64,000 nucleotides of DNA from Fibrobacter sp. UBA7003. GTDB lineage: Bacteria; Fibrobacterota; Fibrobacteria; Fibrobacterales; Fibrobacteraceae. Position numbers and translations under genes: made by a program. Positions within the stretch are counted from its first letter, which is position 1; every line of letters begins with the position of its first letter. The notes under the pieces were generated by a model. That model saw nothing but the letters and a program-made list of their open reading frames with translations. It did no database searches and was not told where the DNA came from. Of the stretch, positions 25,617-33,222 are shown piece after piece. The stretch spans positions 295,066 through 359,065 of the forward strand of contig DJXN01000012.1 of the NCBI GenBank assembly GCA_002449765.1, in the 5' to 3' direction.

Positions 25617-26618
25617 CTATCCCTGACGGCCTTGAGCGTCCGCCCCTCTTCCCAAGAGGAACACGAACGCCCCAAACAAACTCAAGAGCAGGCTCACGAA
25701 ATACGCAAGCAGCTGGATCACTACCGATTCGAGACTCGCCACGCCGGCACGAGCAAACAGCGACTGCGCCAGGAGTTCACGGGGCCCGAATCCGCCGATG
25801 GATATCGGGAGCGCACTCACGATGGCGACCAGCGGGATGTAGTAGAAATACCACGAAATCGAAAGCGCCACCCCTACGGCCAGGCCGCAGTAGAAGTGGA
25901 CAAAGATGCGTAACGACTGCGTCACAAGCGACAAGAACGAAATCTGCCACCACAGCTTGACCGAACGGAAATGCTGGAAGCGTTCGAACATGTGGACAAG
26001 CCTATCCCCGAACCTCTGCGGCAGGAACTTCGAGATAACCCGCGTCAAGAGCCGCCCGAGACGGCGACTGCAAAGGCAGGCGAACATGGCGCAGAAGCCA
26101 AGGAATATCCAAATCGACGGCCAGATAAACGCCCGCTGAGCCTCGTCATGGACAAAGAACAGGGCTCCCATCGCAAGGGCAAACAAAGTAACAAAGAAGA
26201 GGCCAAAGAGACGATCGAAAACCGTCGCGGTGAACCCGGCCCCCACGCTATCCTGCCCGCCCTGCATACGGATATCGTAGACCTTCTTCACGTCGCCGCC
26301 CACGTTGCCGGGCATGAAGTTGTTGAAGAAGAGGCCCACGTAATAAAGCTTAAGCAGATGCCCATAGCCCAAGTGCACCCCCTGCCGTTCCAGGAGCAGC
26401 TTCCACTGGAGGCAGGCCGTAAAGTTCGAAGCGGCAAGGCAGACAAGCGCAAGCACGAACGGGAGCAAGCTTTCCCTCGAAAACAGCCTGTACAGGTCGC
26501 CGATGTCCCAGTCCGGGGAACTTACGATGTTCCTATAGACAAAGTACGCAGGGACAAGCGTCACCACGAGCTTGAGCGCAAAGACCAGCGCCGATTTTAT
26601 TTTGGGATTGAGAGCCAT
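25617..26618 (-). CDS. Flippase-like multi-pass membrane protein (UPF0104 / LPG-synthase transmembrane region family)
   Basis: A 333-residue integral membrane protein with about eight hydrophobic helices, the first after a short Lys-rich tail (MALNPKIKSALVFALKLVVTLVPAYFVY). The family hallmarks are ASNFTACLQWKLLLERQG, YVGLFFNNFMPGNVGGDVKKVYDI and the late LPISIGGFGPRELLAQSLF. The domain is named from the flippase half of MprF; stand-alone versions are often found beside glycolipid or polysaccharide genes. No LPG synthase domain follows. It is 6 nt after the methyltransferase and 61 nt before the helicase-acyltransferase ORF. A paralogue at 40101 lies in the GDP-sugar operon. Substrate unknown. 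Confidence 0.8.
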   Translation of the reverse strand: MALNPKIKSALVFALKLVVTLVPAYFVYRNIVSSPDWDIGDLYRLFSRESLLPFVLALVCLAASNFTACLQWKLLLERQGVHLGYGHLLKLYYVGLFFNNFMPGNVGGDVKKVYDIRMQGGQDSVGAGFTATVFDRLFGLFFVTLFALAMGALFFVHDEAQRAFIWPSIWIFLGFCAMFACLCSRRLGRLLTRVISKFLPQRFGDRLVHMFERFQHFRSVKLWWQISFLSLVTQSLRIFVHFYCGLAVGVALSISWYFYYIPLVAIVSALPISIGGFGPRELLAQSLFARAGVASLESVVIQLLAYFVSLLLSLFGAFVFLLGRGADAQGRQG

Positions 26619-26624
26619 GGGATC

Positions 26625-27404
26625 CTAGGGCTTGCGGCCAATCACCCCGATGGAAAGCTGCGTGTAGTGCATTACCGGCACGGAGACAAGCGCATCGAGC
26701 AAGGCATCCTTCGCCTTCTGGTAGGCCGTACCGTTCAGCGGATACTTCGGAAGCTCGATTCCGAACTTGAACCCGAGTTCGCGCAGCATGCGGTAAAAGA
26801 GGTTCGGGCGCATCCAGTCGCCGTAGGCGTACTCGCACTTGAACCCGGCATCCTTCATGAGTTTCTTCAGCTGCGGCATGGTGAACTGCTTTTCCCACCC
26901 GGCGAACCACTTGTCCATCGCAATCAGGATATGCTTGATAACCGTATAGGGGTGGACCGTCTGCGGCACATCGCAAAGGCAACAGCCGCCATGCTTAAGG
27001 ATGCGGTAATTTTCCCGGATGAGCGGGAGCGAATCCTTGAAGTGTTCGGCCAGTCCCTGATGAAACACCAGGTCAAACGTGTTGTCCGGGAACGGAGCCT
27101 TGAACGCATCGCCGCGTACGAGCTTCAAATTGTCGTAAAGGTTTTCCTTAGCACGGAGCGCGTCAACAATCTTCAAACTGTTTTCTGCAAAGTCAAGAAC
27201 ATACACGTCGGCGCCCAACCGAGCAAGCTCCGCGCTGTCGCGGCCAGTGCCCGCGCCCACCTCGAGCACCTTGAGACCTTCGAGTTTAAAATTCTTCTTT
27301 ATAGCATGCAGCACAGACGGAGACGAAGGGTACACCTTGTTCATGTCGTTCTTGCGCTGCCAAAAACGGTTCCATACAGATTGATCGGGTTCTCTAATTG
27401 ACAT
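26625..27404 (-). CDS. Class I SAM-dependent methyltransferase
   Basis: A 259-residue soluble enzyme. The SAM-binding motif is LKVLEVGAGTGRDSAELARLG (cited in part: VLEVGAGTG, ~46-54), followed by ADVYVLDFAENSLKI, the acidic turn that binds ribose. Motif IV-like FDLVFHQGLAEHF follows. The C-terminal half (TVHPYTVIKHILIAMDKWF) resembles small-molecule or lipid methyltransferases, but the substrate is unknown. ATG 27404 is chosen over an in-frame start at 27461 because a TATATT box lies between them, 9 nt upstream. It leads a tight operon with the flippase-like gene. Confidence 0.8.
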   Translation of the reverse strand: MSIREPDQSVWNRFWQRKNDMNKVYPSSPSVLHAIKKNFKLEGLKVLEVGAGTGRDSAELARLGADVYVLDFAENSLKIVDALRAKENLYDNLKLVRGDAFKAPFPDNTFDLVFHQGLAEHFKDSLPLIRENYRILKHGGCCLCDVPQTVHPYTVIKHILIAMDKWFAGWEKQFTMPQLKKLMKDAGFKCEYAYGDWMRPNLFYRMLRELGFKFGIELPKYPLNGTAYQKAKDALLDALVSVPVMHYTQLSIGVIGRKP

Positions 27405-27413
27405 AACGCGCAA

Positions 27414-27419
27414 AATATA
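27414..27419 (-). promoter_or_regulatory. TATATT box 9 nt before the methyltransferase
   Basis: The minus strand reads CGTATATTTTGCGCGTT before ATG 27404; there is no SD. Same pattern as cysE, mutL and der. Confidence 0.5.
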
Positions 27420-27519
27420 CGAAAAAAGAAACAGGGAAACGACCCCGCAACGGCCAAGCAAAGCCCAGGCGGAGCTTTCACGGTCACTTTTCGAAACATA
27501 ATTTTACAAAAATCATGAC

Positions 27520-27542
27520 ATTTGTTAAATTTAATGACAAAT
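27520..27542. promoter_or_regulatory. Inverted repeat upstream of the sigma-54 promoter
   Basis: ATTTGT (27520-27525) and ACAAAT (27537-27542) form a dyad with an 11-bp spacer, and TGACA occurs twice in direct orientation (27516, 27535). It lies ~100 bp before the predicted start site, the usual distance for an enhancer-binding activator site. The role is inferred from position. Confidence 0.3.
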
Positions 27543-27613
27543 AATTCAACATTTTAGGAGAAACACTCGCCTTTTCAGGCAAAAAGCGGACTTGGACCAA
27601 AATTTTACACTTT

Positions 27614-27629
27614 TGGCACGCAACTTGCT
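27614..27629 (+). promoter_or_regulatory. Sigma-54 (-24/-12) promoter
   Basis: TGGCACG-CAAC-TTGCT matches the RpoN consensus TGGCACG-N4-TTGCW at every conserved base, with correct spacing of the GG and GC elements. Transcription should begin near 27640, giving a 27-nt leader that includes the AAGGA SD (27656-27660) of the sigma-70 gene. Confidence 0.8.
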
Positions 27630-27666
27630 AATAAAAAAAGCGATATTTAAAGGGCAAGGAAAGAAA

Positions 27667-28479
27667 ATGCATATAGACTCTACCGATACTACCCTCAAAC
27701 GTTACCTTGAAGACATCAGAAGAACTGCCCCCCTCTCCCGCGACGAGGAGCAGATCCTTTTCCAGAAAGCTAAAGAAGGTGACAAGATTGCCCGCAAGAA
27801 ACTGATTTCCGCGAACATGCGTTTCGTGCTGAAGGTCGCTATCCAGTACCGCGGCTGTCCCATCCCGCTCCCGGACCTGGTGAGCGAAGGCGCCATGGGC
27901 CTCGTGCGCGCCATCGAATCGTTCGAACACACCCGCGGCCTCAAGTTCATCAGCTACGGCGTTTGGTGGATCAAGGCCTACATCACCCGCGCCATCAACG
28001 AGCAGGGTAACCTCATCCGCCTGCCGGCAAACCAGCACCTCCGCGTGCGTAAGGCTTTGCACGAGCAGTCCCGCGGCAAGGAAATCAACGAGGAAATCCG
28101 CGAGCTCATCCAGATCGGCCAGCGCGGCGTCTCTTTCGACAGCCCGCTGAAGGCAGACTCCAAGGCGACCTACGCCGAAGTGCTGCCCGACACCGGAGCC
28201 TCGAACCCGGAAGCGGATTCCGAAATCCAGAGCGTCGAGGCGCTCGCACGCGACTTGATGGAGCAGCTCCCCGAACGCGAAGCGAAGGTCATTACCGGCA
28301 TCTTCGGCATCAACCAAGAAGCTCCGCAGACGCTTCGTGAAGTGGGCGAATCCATGAACATCTCCCATGAACGCGTCCGCCAGTTGCGCGACCAGGCACT
28401 CCGCCGCATCCGCAAGTACAACAGCAAGGAATTCCTGCAAGAAAAGAAGGATGCGTTCCTCGCCGCAATCAACAAGTAA
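27667..28479 (+). CDS. RpoD/RpoS-like sigma-70 family factor without region 1.1
   Basis: A 270-residue sigma factor. Region 1.2 starts at once (TLKRYLEDIRRTAPLSRDEEQ). Region 2 is complete: NMRFVLKVAIQYRG, PLPDLVSEGAMGLVRAIESFEHTRGLKF (2.1-2.3) and SYGVWWIKAYITRAINE (2.4). Region 3 is shortened (SRGKEINEEIRELIQIGQRGVSFDSPL). Region 4 has LPEREAKVITGIFGI and the helix-turn-helix TLREVGESMNISHERVRQLRDQALRRIR. The size recalls the primary sigma of Bacteroidota, but the sigma-54 promoter argues for an alternative (group 2) factor. ATG 27667 follows AAGGA. Single gene, closed by a strong terminator. Confidence 0.9.
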   Translation: MHIDSTDTTLKRYLEDIRRTAPLSRDEEQILFQKAKEGDKIARKKLISANMRFVLKVAIQYRGCPIPLPDLVSEGAMGLVRAIESFEHTRGLKFISYGVWWIKAYITRAINEQGNLIRLPANQHLRVRKALHEQSRGKEINEEIRELIQIGQRGVSFDSPLKADSKATYAEVLPDTGASNPEADSEIQSVEALARDLMEQLPEREAKVITGIFGINQEAPQTLREVGESMNISHERVRQLRDQALRRIRKYNSKEFLQEKKDAFLAAINK

Positions 28480-28502
28480 CCGACGATTACAAGCCTTTTA
28501 AG

Positions 28503-28525
28503 AGCCCGCGCAAGCGGGCTTTTTT
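28503..28525 (+). terminator. Terminator of the sigma factor gene
   Basis: AGCCCGC (28503-28509) pairs with GCGGGCT (28514-28520) over a GCAA tetraloop, followed by TTTTT. Confidence 0.95.
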
Positions 28526-28526
28526 A

Positions 28527-28680
28527 TGAGACTAGGGAGGGGTTCGCACGACGGCCCCTCCCTAAGACCCACCCGACACGCACCTAACTGCATTCGCATT
28601 TAGGTGCTCGTGCACACCTTCGGTGTGCATGAAAAAAAGAAAGCGCCCCGTGAGGGGCACTTTCCTAAGAAGGAGAAAAT
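28527..28680. other. Cluster of four strong hairpins in the intergenic region
   Basis: In order: TAGGGAGGGG / CCCCTCCCTA; GCACCTAA / TTAGGTGC; TGCACACC / GGTGTGCA with a TTC loop; GAAAG-C-GCCCC / GGGGC-A-CTTTC. The last is followed by CTTTTTTTC on the minus strand and may be a distal terminator for the 28875 gene. The others are unexplained; a structured RNA or repeat elements are possible. No gene was found here. Confidence 0.5.
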
Positions 28681-28723
28681 ATTGAGCGGTATCCGGAACC
28701 TTTAACTTATCAGGAGGGGAGCA

Positions 28724-28825
28724 ATGATAACGTCTTGTGAGGATTTACCCTTCAACCAATCTCAACGAATCCAAATTTATCAAATTTTCTTTATGCGCGT
28801 TCTTCCAAAATGCTTATTTTTTTAG
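28724..28825 (+). CDS. Possible 32-residue peptide with a strong SD
   Basis: AGGAGGGG lies 4 nt before ATG 28724, one of the best SD sequences in the window. The product starts MITSCEDLPFNQSQRIQIYQ and ends FFMRVLPKCLFF. Codon use is AT-rich, unlike the core genes, and no homologue is known to me. A second SD-like AAGGAG upstream leads to TTG and a 7-codon frame. No promoter is evident. It may be a chance ORF; the SD is the only real support. Confidence 0.3.
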   Translation: MITSCEDLPFNQSQRIQIYQIFFMRVLPKCLFF

Positions 28826-28863
28826 CATTCCTTCATCACGTTTTTTTCCGCAACAAAATCCAG

Positions 28864-28886
28864 CGCGAGGGGCTTTATTCCTCGCG
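28864..28886 (-). terminator. Hairpin at the 3' end of the 28875 gene
   Basis: CGCGAGG (28864-28870) pairs with CCTCGCG (28880-28886). The stem includes the last codons and the stop on the minus strand; the following sequence is CTGGATTTTG, a weak T-tract. Confidence 0.5.
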
Positions 28887-30173
28887 GAAAATGATCTTGC
28901 ACTTCGGCACAAAGCGGAAGCCACCGCGACGATGGCGTTCGATCTCGAAGAACTTCTTGACACCTTCGCCAGGCGCCCCATCCTTCTCAGCCGTGCCGTT
29001 GATATGCGCAATGACGCGGTTCAACCGGCTTTCGAAGTTCGGACGCAGGGGGTCCATGCAAATGGACGGGTCGCGCTTGAATTCACGGTTCTCGTATTCC
29101 TCGCGGCCTGTCGCCATATATTCGCGCAGGAGGTTGCGCAGGATGCGGGCGGGAACGTTGCGCATCAGGTGCTTGTTGTTTACCGAGATGGAATCGTCGC
29201 TCTTGTAGTAGATGACTTCAACGGAATCACTCATAGCGCCGAGAAGCTGTTCCTGCGCCTTCTGAATCGGCTGCCAGGCCGCGAATTCCTGCTTGACCAC
29301 GGAACTCATCAGCTTGAGGAACGGTTCCTGCGTAATGACATTCGCCTTGAACCGGACATCCAGGATGTTGCTCGGAGTGCCATAGTAGCAGCCCTTGCGG
29401 AGCAGGAGCGTATTCGTCTTCGCATCGCGGACATCTTCCAGCGCAAGGACGCAGCCTACCTCGCGTTCAGGCTTGTTTTCCCATTCGAAGCCGAGTTCAT
29501 CAAGGCAATCACCGAAGGTAGCAGTCCGTCCCACTAGGCGGTCTCCGACAAAGACGTTTCCATCGCGCATTTCTGCCGGGACACGATTTTCGAGAGCTTC
29601 AATAAAGGAGGTCTGGGTCGCAATGATATCCATCTGTTCGTACGCGGGCGTGTTAAGCAGAAGCGGGCCCACGCGGAACATTCCAAGAATCCAGCGAATG
29701 GGGTTAGAAACCAAGGCGCCTGGAGTCTCAAAGCGGAAGGAGATGTGCATGTTGCGCATGTCACTTTCTACTTTGTCGGACAGCACCGAGAAATGCGTCA
29801 GGAACGGATAACGCTTGGGAATAATCTCGAGGCAAAGGGCTCGAACATCCTTGGTCTGGTAGAACTGGGAAATGAAAGGCAGGTAAGAACGCAGCACTCC
29901 ACGTGCGGGAACCGCTTCAAAGTCGGCGCAACGTTTTACAATTCTTTCCACGAAATCATCGGGGTTTTCGCCACGGTCATAGAGCCAGGACACCAGGTTA
30001 TCCAAGATAAACCGGTAAGAACTCTCGTCCATGTAGGCACCCTCAAAGAAGAGGTCGTTCACGAGCTTCGTGTCGAAACGAGAATCGCGACGGAGCAGGG
30101 TCAAGATATCTTTCACCGGATACGATATCAACAGCTCAAAGTGCGCCAGTTGAACAAAGAAATTCGAGATCAA
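28875..30173 (-). CDS. Hypothetical protein, ~432 residues
   Basis: A soluble protein with no signal peptide or membrane helix. The N-terminal half is probably helical (VKDILTLLRRDSRF, FVERIVKRCADFEAVPARG); the C-terminal half has mixed strands and a charged tail (GGFRFVPKCKIIFREE). The middle contains TATFGDCLDELGFEWENKPEREVGCVLALEDV. I recognise no domain. The start is proposed as TTG 30173, because CGGAGG lies 6 nt upstream; an earlier in-frame TTG at 30206 has no SD. GC content and codon use match the core genes. It is divergent from mutL (100 bp), with no partner on its own strand. Confidence 0.6.
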   Translation of the reverse strand: MISNFFVQLAHFELLISYPVKDILTLLRRDSRFDTKLVNDLFFEGAYMDESSYRFILDNLVSWLYDRGENPDDFVERIVKRCADFEAVPARGVLRSYLPFISQFYQTKDVRALCLEIIPKRYPFLTHFSVLSDKVESDMRNMHISFRFETPGALVSNPIRWILGMFRVGPLLLNTPAYEQMDIIATQTSFIEALENRVPAEMRDGNVFVGDRLVGRTATFGDCLDELGFEWENKPEREVGCVLALEDVRDAKTNTLLLRKGCYYGTPSNILDVRFKANVITQEPFLKLMSSVVKQEFAAWQPIQKAQEQLLGAMSDSVEVIYYKSDDSISVNNKHLMRNVPARILRNLLREYMATGREEYENREFKRDPSICMDPLRPNFESRLNRVIAHINGTAEKDGAPGEGVKKFFEIERHRRGGFRFVPKCKIIFREE

Positions 30174-30261
30174 GGTTATCCTCCGTTTTGGATAGAAATC
30201 TTCCAATTAAAGATTTCGACTACAATTTACAAAAAAATAGACTTTTGCAAGCCGATTTGGT

Positions 30262-30267
30262 TATATT
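30262..30267 (+). promoter_or_regulatory. TATATT box 6 nt before mutL
   Basis: GGTTATATTTGGCTC precedes ATG 30274, the closest box-to-start distance in the set. There is no SD. A start site 7 nt after the box would fall on the ATG itself. Confidence 0.5.
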
Positions 30268-30273
30268 TGGCTC

Positions 30274-32133
30274 ATGAAATCCGCTAAAATACACCTTTTG
30301 CCGGATGAAATCATCAACAAGATTGCGGCAGGCGAGGTAATAGAACGCCCGGCTTCGGCTGTAAAAGAGCTCATGGAGAACTCCATTGACGCTGGCGCTA
30401 CCCGTATACAGGTGCAAATCGAGCAAGGCGGGAAAAAGAAAATCCTCGTTTCGGACAATGGAAAGGGAATGGACCGAGAAGACCTCCGGCTATGCTACCT
30501 GAGGCACACGACTTCCAAGCTGAACAAGGCTGACGACCTGTTCCACCTCCATACGAACGGATTCCGTGGAGAGGCAGTGGCGTCCATCGCCGCCATTTCT
30601 AAAATGACCATTTCCACCAGCACCGACAGCGGCGAGGGCGGAAGGCTCATCATCAAGGGCGGAAACGTCGAAGGCGAGGAGGATTACGCCTCGAGCCACG
30701 GGACGACATTCCTCATCGAGGACCTGTTTTTCAACACTCCCGTCCGCAGGACCTTCCTCGGAAGCGAGACCTCGGAGTGCACCAAGATTCTCGACGTCGT
30801 GCTGAAAGCGGCCATCGCGCACCCCGAAATTCGATTTGACTACAAGGTCGGGGACAAGTCCGTGTTCATCGGGGTTCCCGGCGAACTGCGCAGCCGCCTT
30901 GCCGAAGCCATAGGTTCGGGAATCGCAAAGAAGCTCTTGCCCGTCGACTATACCGAAGCGGGAGTCCACGTAACGGGGTACATTTCCCCAACGACCGAAA
31001 CGAACGGCAAACGCCACCACCAGTTCCTATTCCTGCGCAACCGGCCTATCGAAAGCAAGATGATTGCGAAGGCGGTCTCGCAGGCCTACGAGCCCTACGG
31101 AGCGCAGGTCAAGCCCGTTTCCGTCCTCTTCCTCGACATGCCCGATACGGATTTTGACGTGAACGTGCATCCCGCCAAGCGCGAAGTCCGATTTGCGAAC
31201 CAGAACATCGTCTTCCTCGTCGTAAGCCACGCCATTCGCGACACGTTCCAAAAAGATTTGGAAGCCAACTCCCCGTTCATCGACCTGAGCGAAGAATTCA
31301 AGAGTGATGCCAAAAGCGAACAAACTTTGTCCACAACCGCGGCTGGCAGTCCGACGGACAGCGTCCCCCAAAAAGCGACACATTCGCAATACCAGATTCC
31401 GGCCTTTAGCGCAAGCCTGAACGAAAGAAAGAAGGCAAAATCCTACAATACGCGCGACGACGTGCAGGACCTGTTTTCTCAGCCCGAAGCAGGGAAAATC
31501 ATTTCGCTTGAGCCCAGCGCCGGGAACGTCCCGCCTCCGGAACCGGAGCCTGCAGCATGGAATCCGCCGACGCTTTTCCAGATTGCGGACACCTACATCG
31601 CAGGCGAAGATAGCGACGGCCTTTTGATTATCGACCAACACGCCGCCCACACAAGAATCCTTTACGAGCAGGCGCTCGAAACCCTGCAAAACGGCAGTTC
31701 GCTCGACAGCCAGGAACTCCTGTTCCCCGAACTCATCGAACTTTCCAAAATCGAGAAACAGATTCTCCCTTCCGTAAACGACCAACTCCGGAAGCTCGGA
31801 TTCTACGTGGAGCATTTCGGAGGCGACACCTACCAGATCCGCGCCATCCCGAGCGGGCTTCCGCTTTCGAGAGCGGTCAAGGCGGTCCACCAGTTTTTCG
31901 AAAGCTGCATAGACGAAGGCGACAAGGGCGACCCGCTCAAGATTCAGGATTCGATAGCCAAGGCCTGGGCCCGCACCAACGCCTATCAGGCAGGCGACAA
32001 GCTCAAGCCCGAAGAAATGGCAGCACTGATGGGGCAGCTGATGATTACGGAAAATCCCCTCAAGTCCCCTTACGGAGCGCCGACCCTCATGCGCATTACG
32101 CTAGAGGAGCTCGCCAAGAAATTCAGACATTAG
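30274..32133 (+). CDS. mutL: DNA mismatch repair protein MutL
   Basis: Links MutS mismatch recognition to downstream excision. The 619-residue product has the GHKL ATPase motifs: VKELMENSIDAGAT, VSDNGKGMD, HTNGFRGEAVASIA and SSHGTTFLIEDLFFNTPVR (in part), then a transducer domain with FDVNVHPAKREVRF. A poorly conserved linker (~350-430) leads to the dimerisation domain. The latent endonuclease motif DQHA-X2-E-X4-E appears as DQHAAHTRILYE (454-465), with Thr for the first Glu, and the C-terminal CPHGRP-type motif is SPYGAP, so nicking activity is doubtful. The 3' end overlaps lpxB tail-to-tail by 33 nt. Confidence 0.95.
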   Translation: MKSAKIHLLPDEIINKIAAGEVIERPASAVKELMENSIDAGATRIQVQIEQGGKKKILVSDNGKGMDREDLRLCYLRHTTSKLNKADDLFHLHTNGFRGEAVASIAAISKMTISTSTDSGEGGRLIIKGGNVEGEEDYASSHGTTFLIEDLFFNTPVRRTFLGSETSECTKILDVVLKAAIAHPEIRFDYKVGDKSVFIGVPGELRSRLAEAIGSGIAKKLLPVDYTEAGVHVTGYISPTTETNGKRHHQFLFLRNRPIESKMIAKAVSQAYEPYGAQVKPVSVLFLDMPDTDFDVNVHPAKREVRFANQNIVFLVVSHAIRDTFQKDLEANSPFIDLSEEFKSDAKSEQTLSTTAAGSPTDSVPQKATHSQYQIPAFSASLNERKKAKSYNTRDDVQDLFSQPEAGKIISLEPSAGNVPPPEPEPAAWNPPTLFQIADTYIAGEDSDGLLIIDQHAAHTRILYEQALETLQNGSSLDSQELLFPELIELSKIEKQILPSVNDQLRKLGFYVEHFGGDTYQIRAIPSGLPLSRAVKAVHQFFESCIDEGDKGDPLKIQDSIAKAWARTNAYQAGDKLKPEEMAALMGQLMITENPLKSPYGAPTLMRITLEELAKKFRH

Positions 32134-33210
32134 TTTTTCGGGGGAGAGCCCTTTCGAGAGCCGTTCCCGAAGCCTGCTCGCAAGCGCCCGCGCATCTTGC
32201 CGAGCGCACGATTCCAGAGCATTTGCCACAGCCTGTGCCGAAGCCGAACGGTTCTCGTTTCGGCTGTCGAAATAAAGTTCCGGGACCTGCATGCCACCGG
32301 ACAAAATGTTCGGCAAGGCAAAAAGATCCGTCTTCACGAAATGCTTCCCGACAAAGTATGTCAGCGAATCCAGGACGTCGCATACAACCTCCGGCGTTCC
32401 CGAAAGCGCGATTTCGAGGGACCCCGTCCCCGGGGCAGTCAAAGCAAGGGAGAAACGCGCAAAGAAAGTTCCACGTTCATCGGCCGATGACGGCGCCACC
32501 GCCACAGAAATCCGATCCTTGACATCGCCCGGGGCATATCGTAGAAGCATGCTTTCGAATGCCTTTGCCAGCGAAGGCCGCGACGCAAGTACAACCGCAT
32601 TTCGATGCGGATGCTTCAGGAGCCAAAGCGACGCCGATGCAACAAACAGCGGCATGTTGCGCTGCGCCTGCCGTTTGCGGCTGCCCGGCAGCAGCAAGAG
32701 AGCGCCGTTGCGCTCTGCCGAAATCCTTCCCGTGAACGGGAATTCAAGGATTTCGGCACGGCAACCCTGCTGCGCGTAAAAGTCGCGTTCAAAATCAAAG
32801 AGTACCGCAAGTTTCGCATGGCGCAGTTTTTTCGCCCTGGACCGTTTCCAAGCCCACACCTGGGGCGGTGCCACATAGAGAACCGGTTTCCCGCATCGCT
32901 GCGCCACCCGGTTCAATTCCATATTGAATCCAGGATAGTCGATAGCGACAAGAGCAATGCAATCCTTGTCCAAAAGGGCTTCTGCAAGGCGATCGCGCAT
33001 GCGACGCAAACGCACAAGGTGCGGGATCACATCGCCAAATCCAGAAACCGGGAGCAGCTCATAGTTCACAATCGGTTCAAGCCCTGCCGATTGCATGCGC
33101 ACTCCCCCCGCACCCACCACGCGAAAGCCTAATTTCACCGTCTCACGAACTAACGGAGCTCCAAGCGAATCGCCCGAATCTTCGCCCGCGCAAAAAAGGA
33201 CGTAGGCCAT
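32101..33210 (-). CDS. lpxB: Lipid-A-disaccharide synthase
   Basis: GT19 enzyme joining UDP-2,3-diacylglucosamine and lipid X in lipid A assembly at the inner membrane; its presence shows a lipopolysaccharide-bearing outer membrane. The 369-residue product begins AYVLFCAGEDSGDSLGAPLV (GExSGD signature) and has AIDYPGFNMELNRVA, VLYVAPPQVWAWKRSRAKKL and LLPGSRKRQAQRNMPLF, then APGTGSLEIALSGTPEVV near the C-terminus. It follows dnaE by 12 nt in the same operon. Its last 33 nt overlap the end of mutL on the other strand. Confidence 0.94.
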   Translation of the reverse strand: MAYVLFCAGEDSGDSLGAPLVRETVKLGFRVVGAGGVRMQSAGLEPIVNYELLPVSGFGDVIPHLVRLRRMRDRLAEALLDKDCIALVAIDYPGFNMELNRVAQRCGKPVLYVAPPQVWAWKRSRAKKLRHAKLAVLFDFERDFYAQQGCRAEILEFPFTGRISAERNGALLLLPGSRKRQAQRNMPLFVASASLWLLKHPHRNAVVLASRPSLAKAFESMLLRYAPGDVKDRISVAVAPSSADERGTFFARFSLALTAPGTGSLEIALSGTPEVVCDVLDSLTYFVGKHFVKTDLFALPNILSGGMQVPELYFDSRNENRSASAQAVANALESCARQDARALASRLRERLSKGLSPEKLMSEFLGELL

Positions 33211-33222
33211 GGGTGTTCTCCA

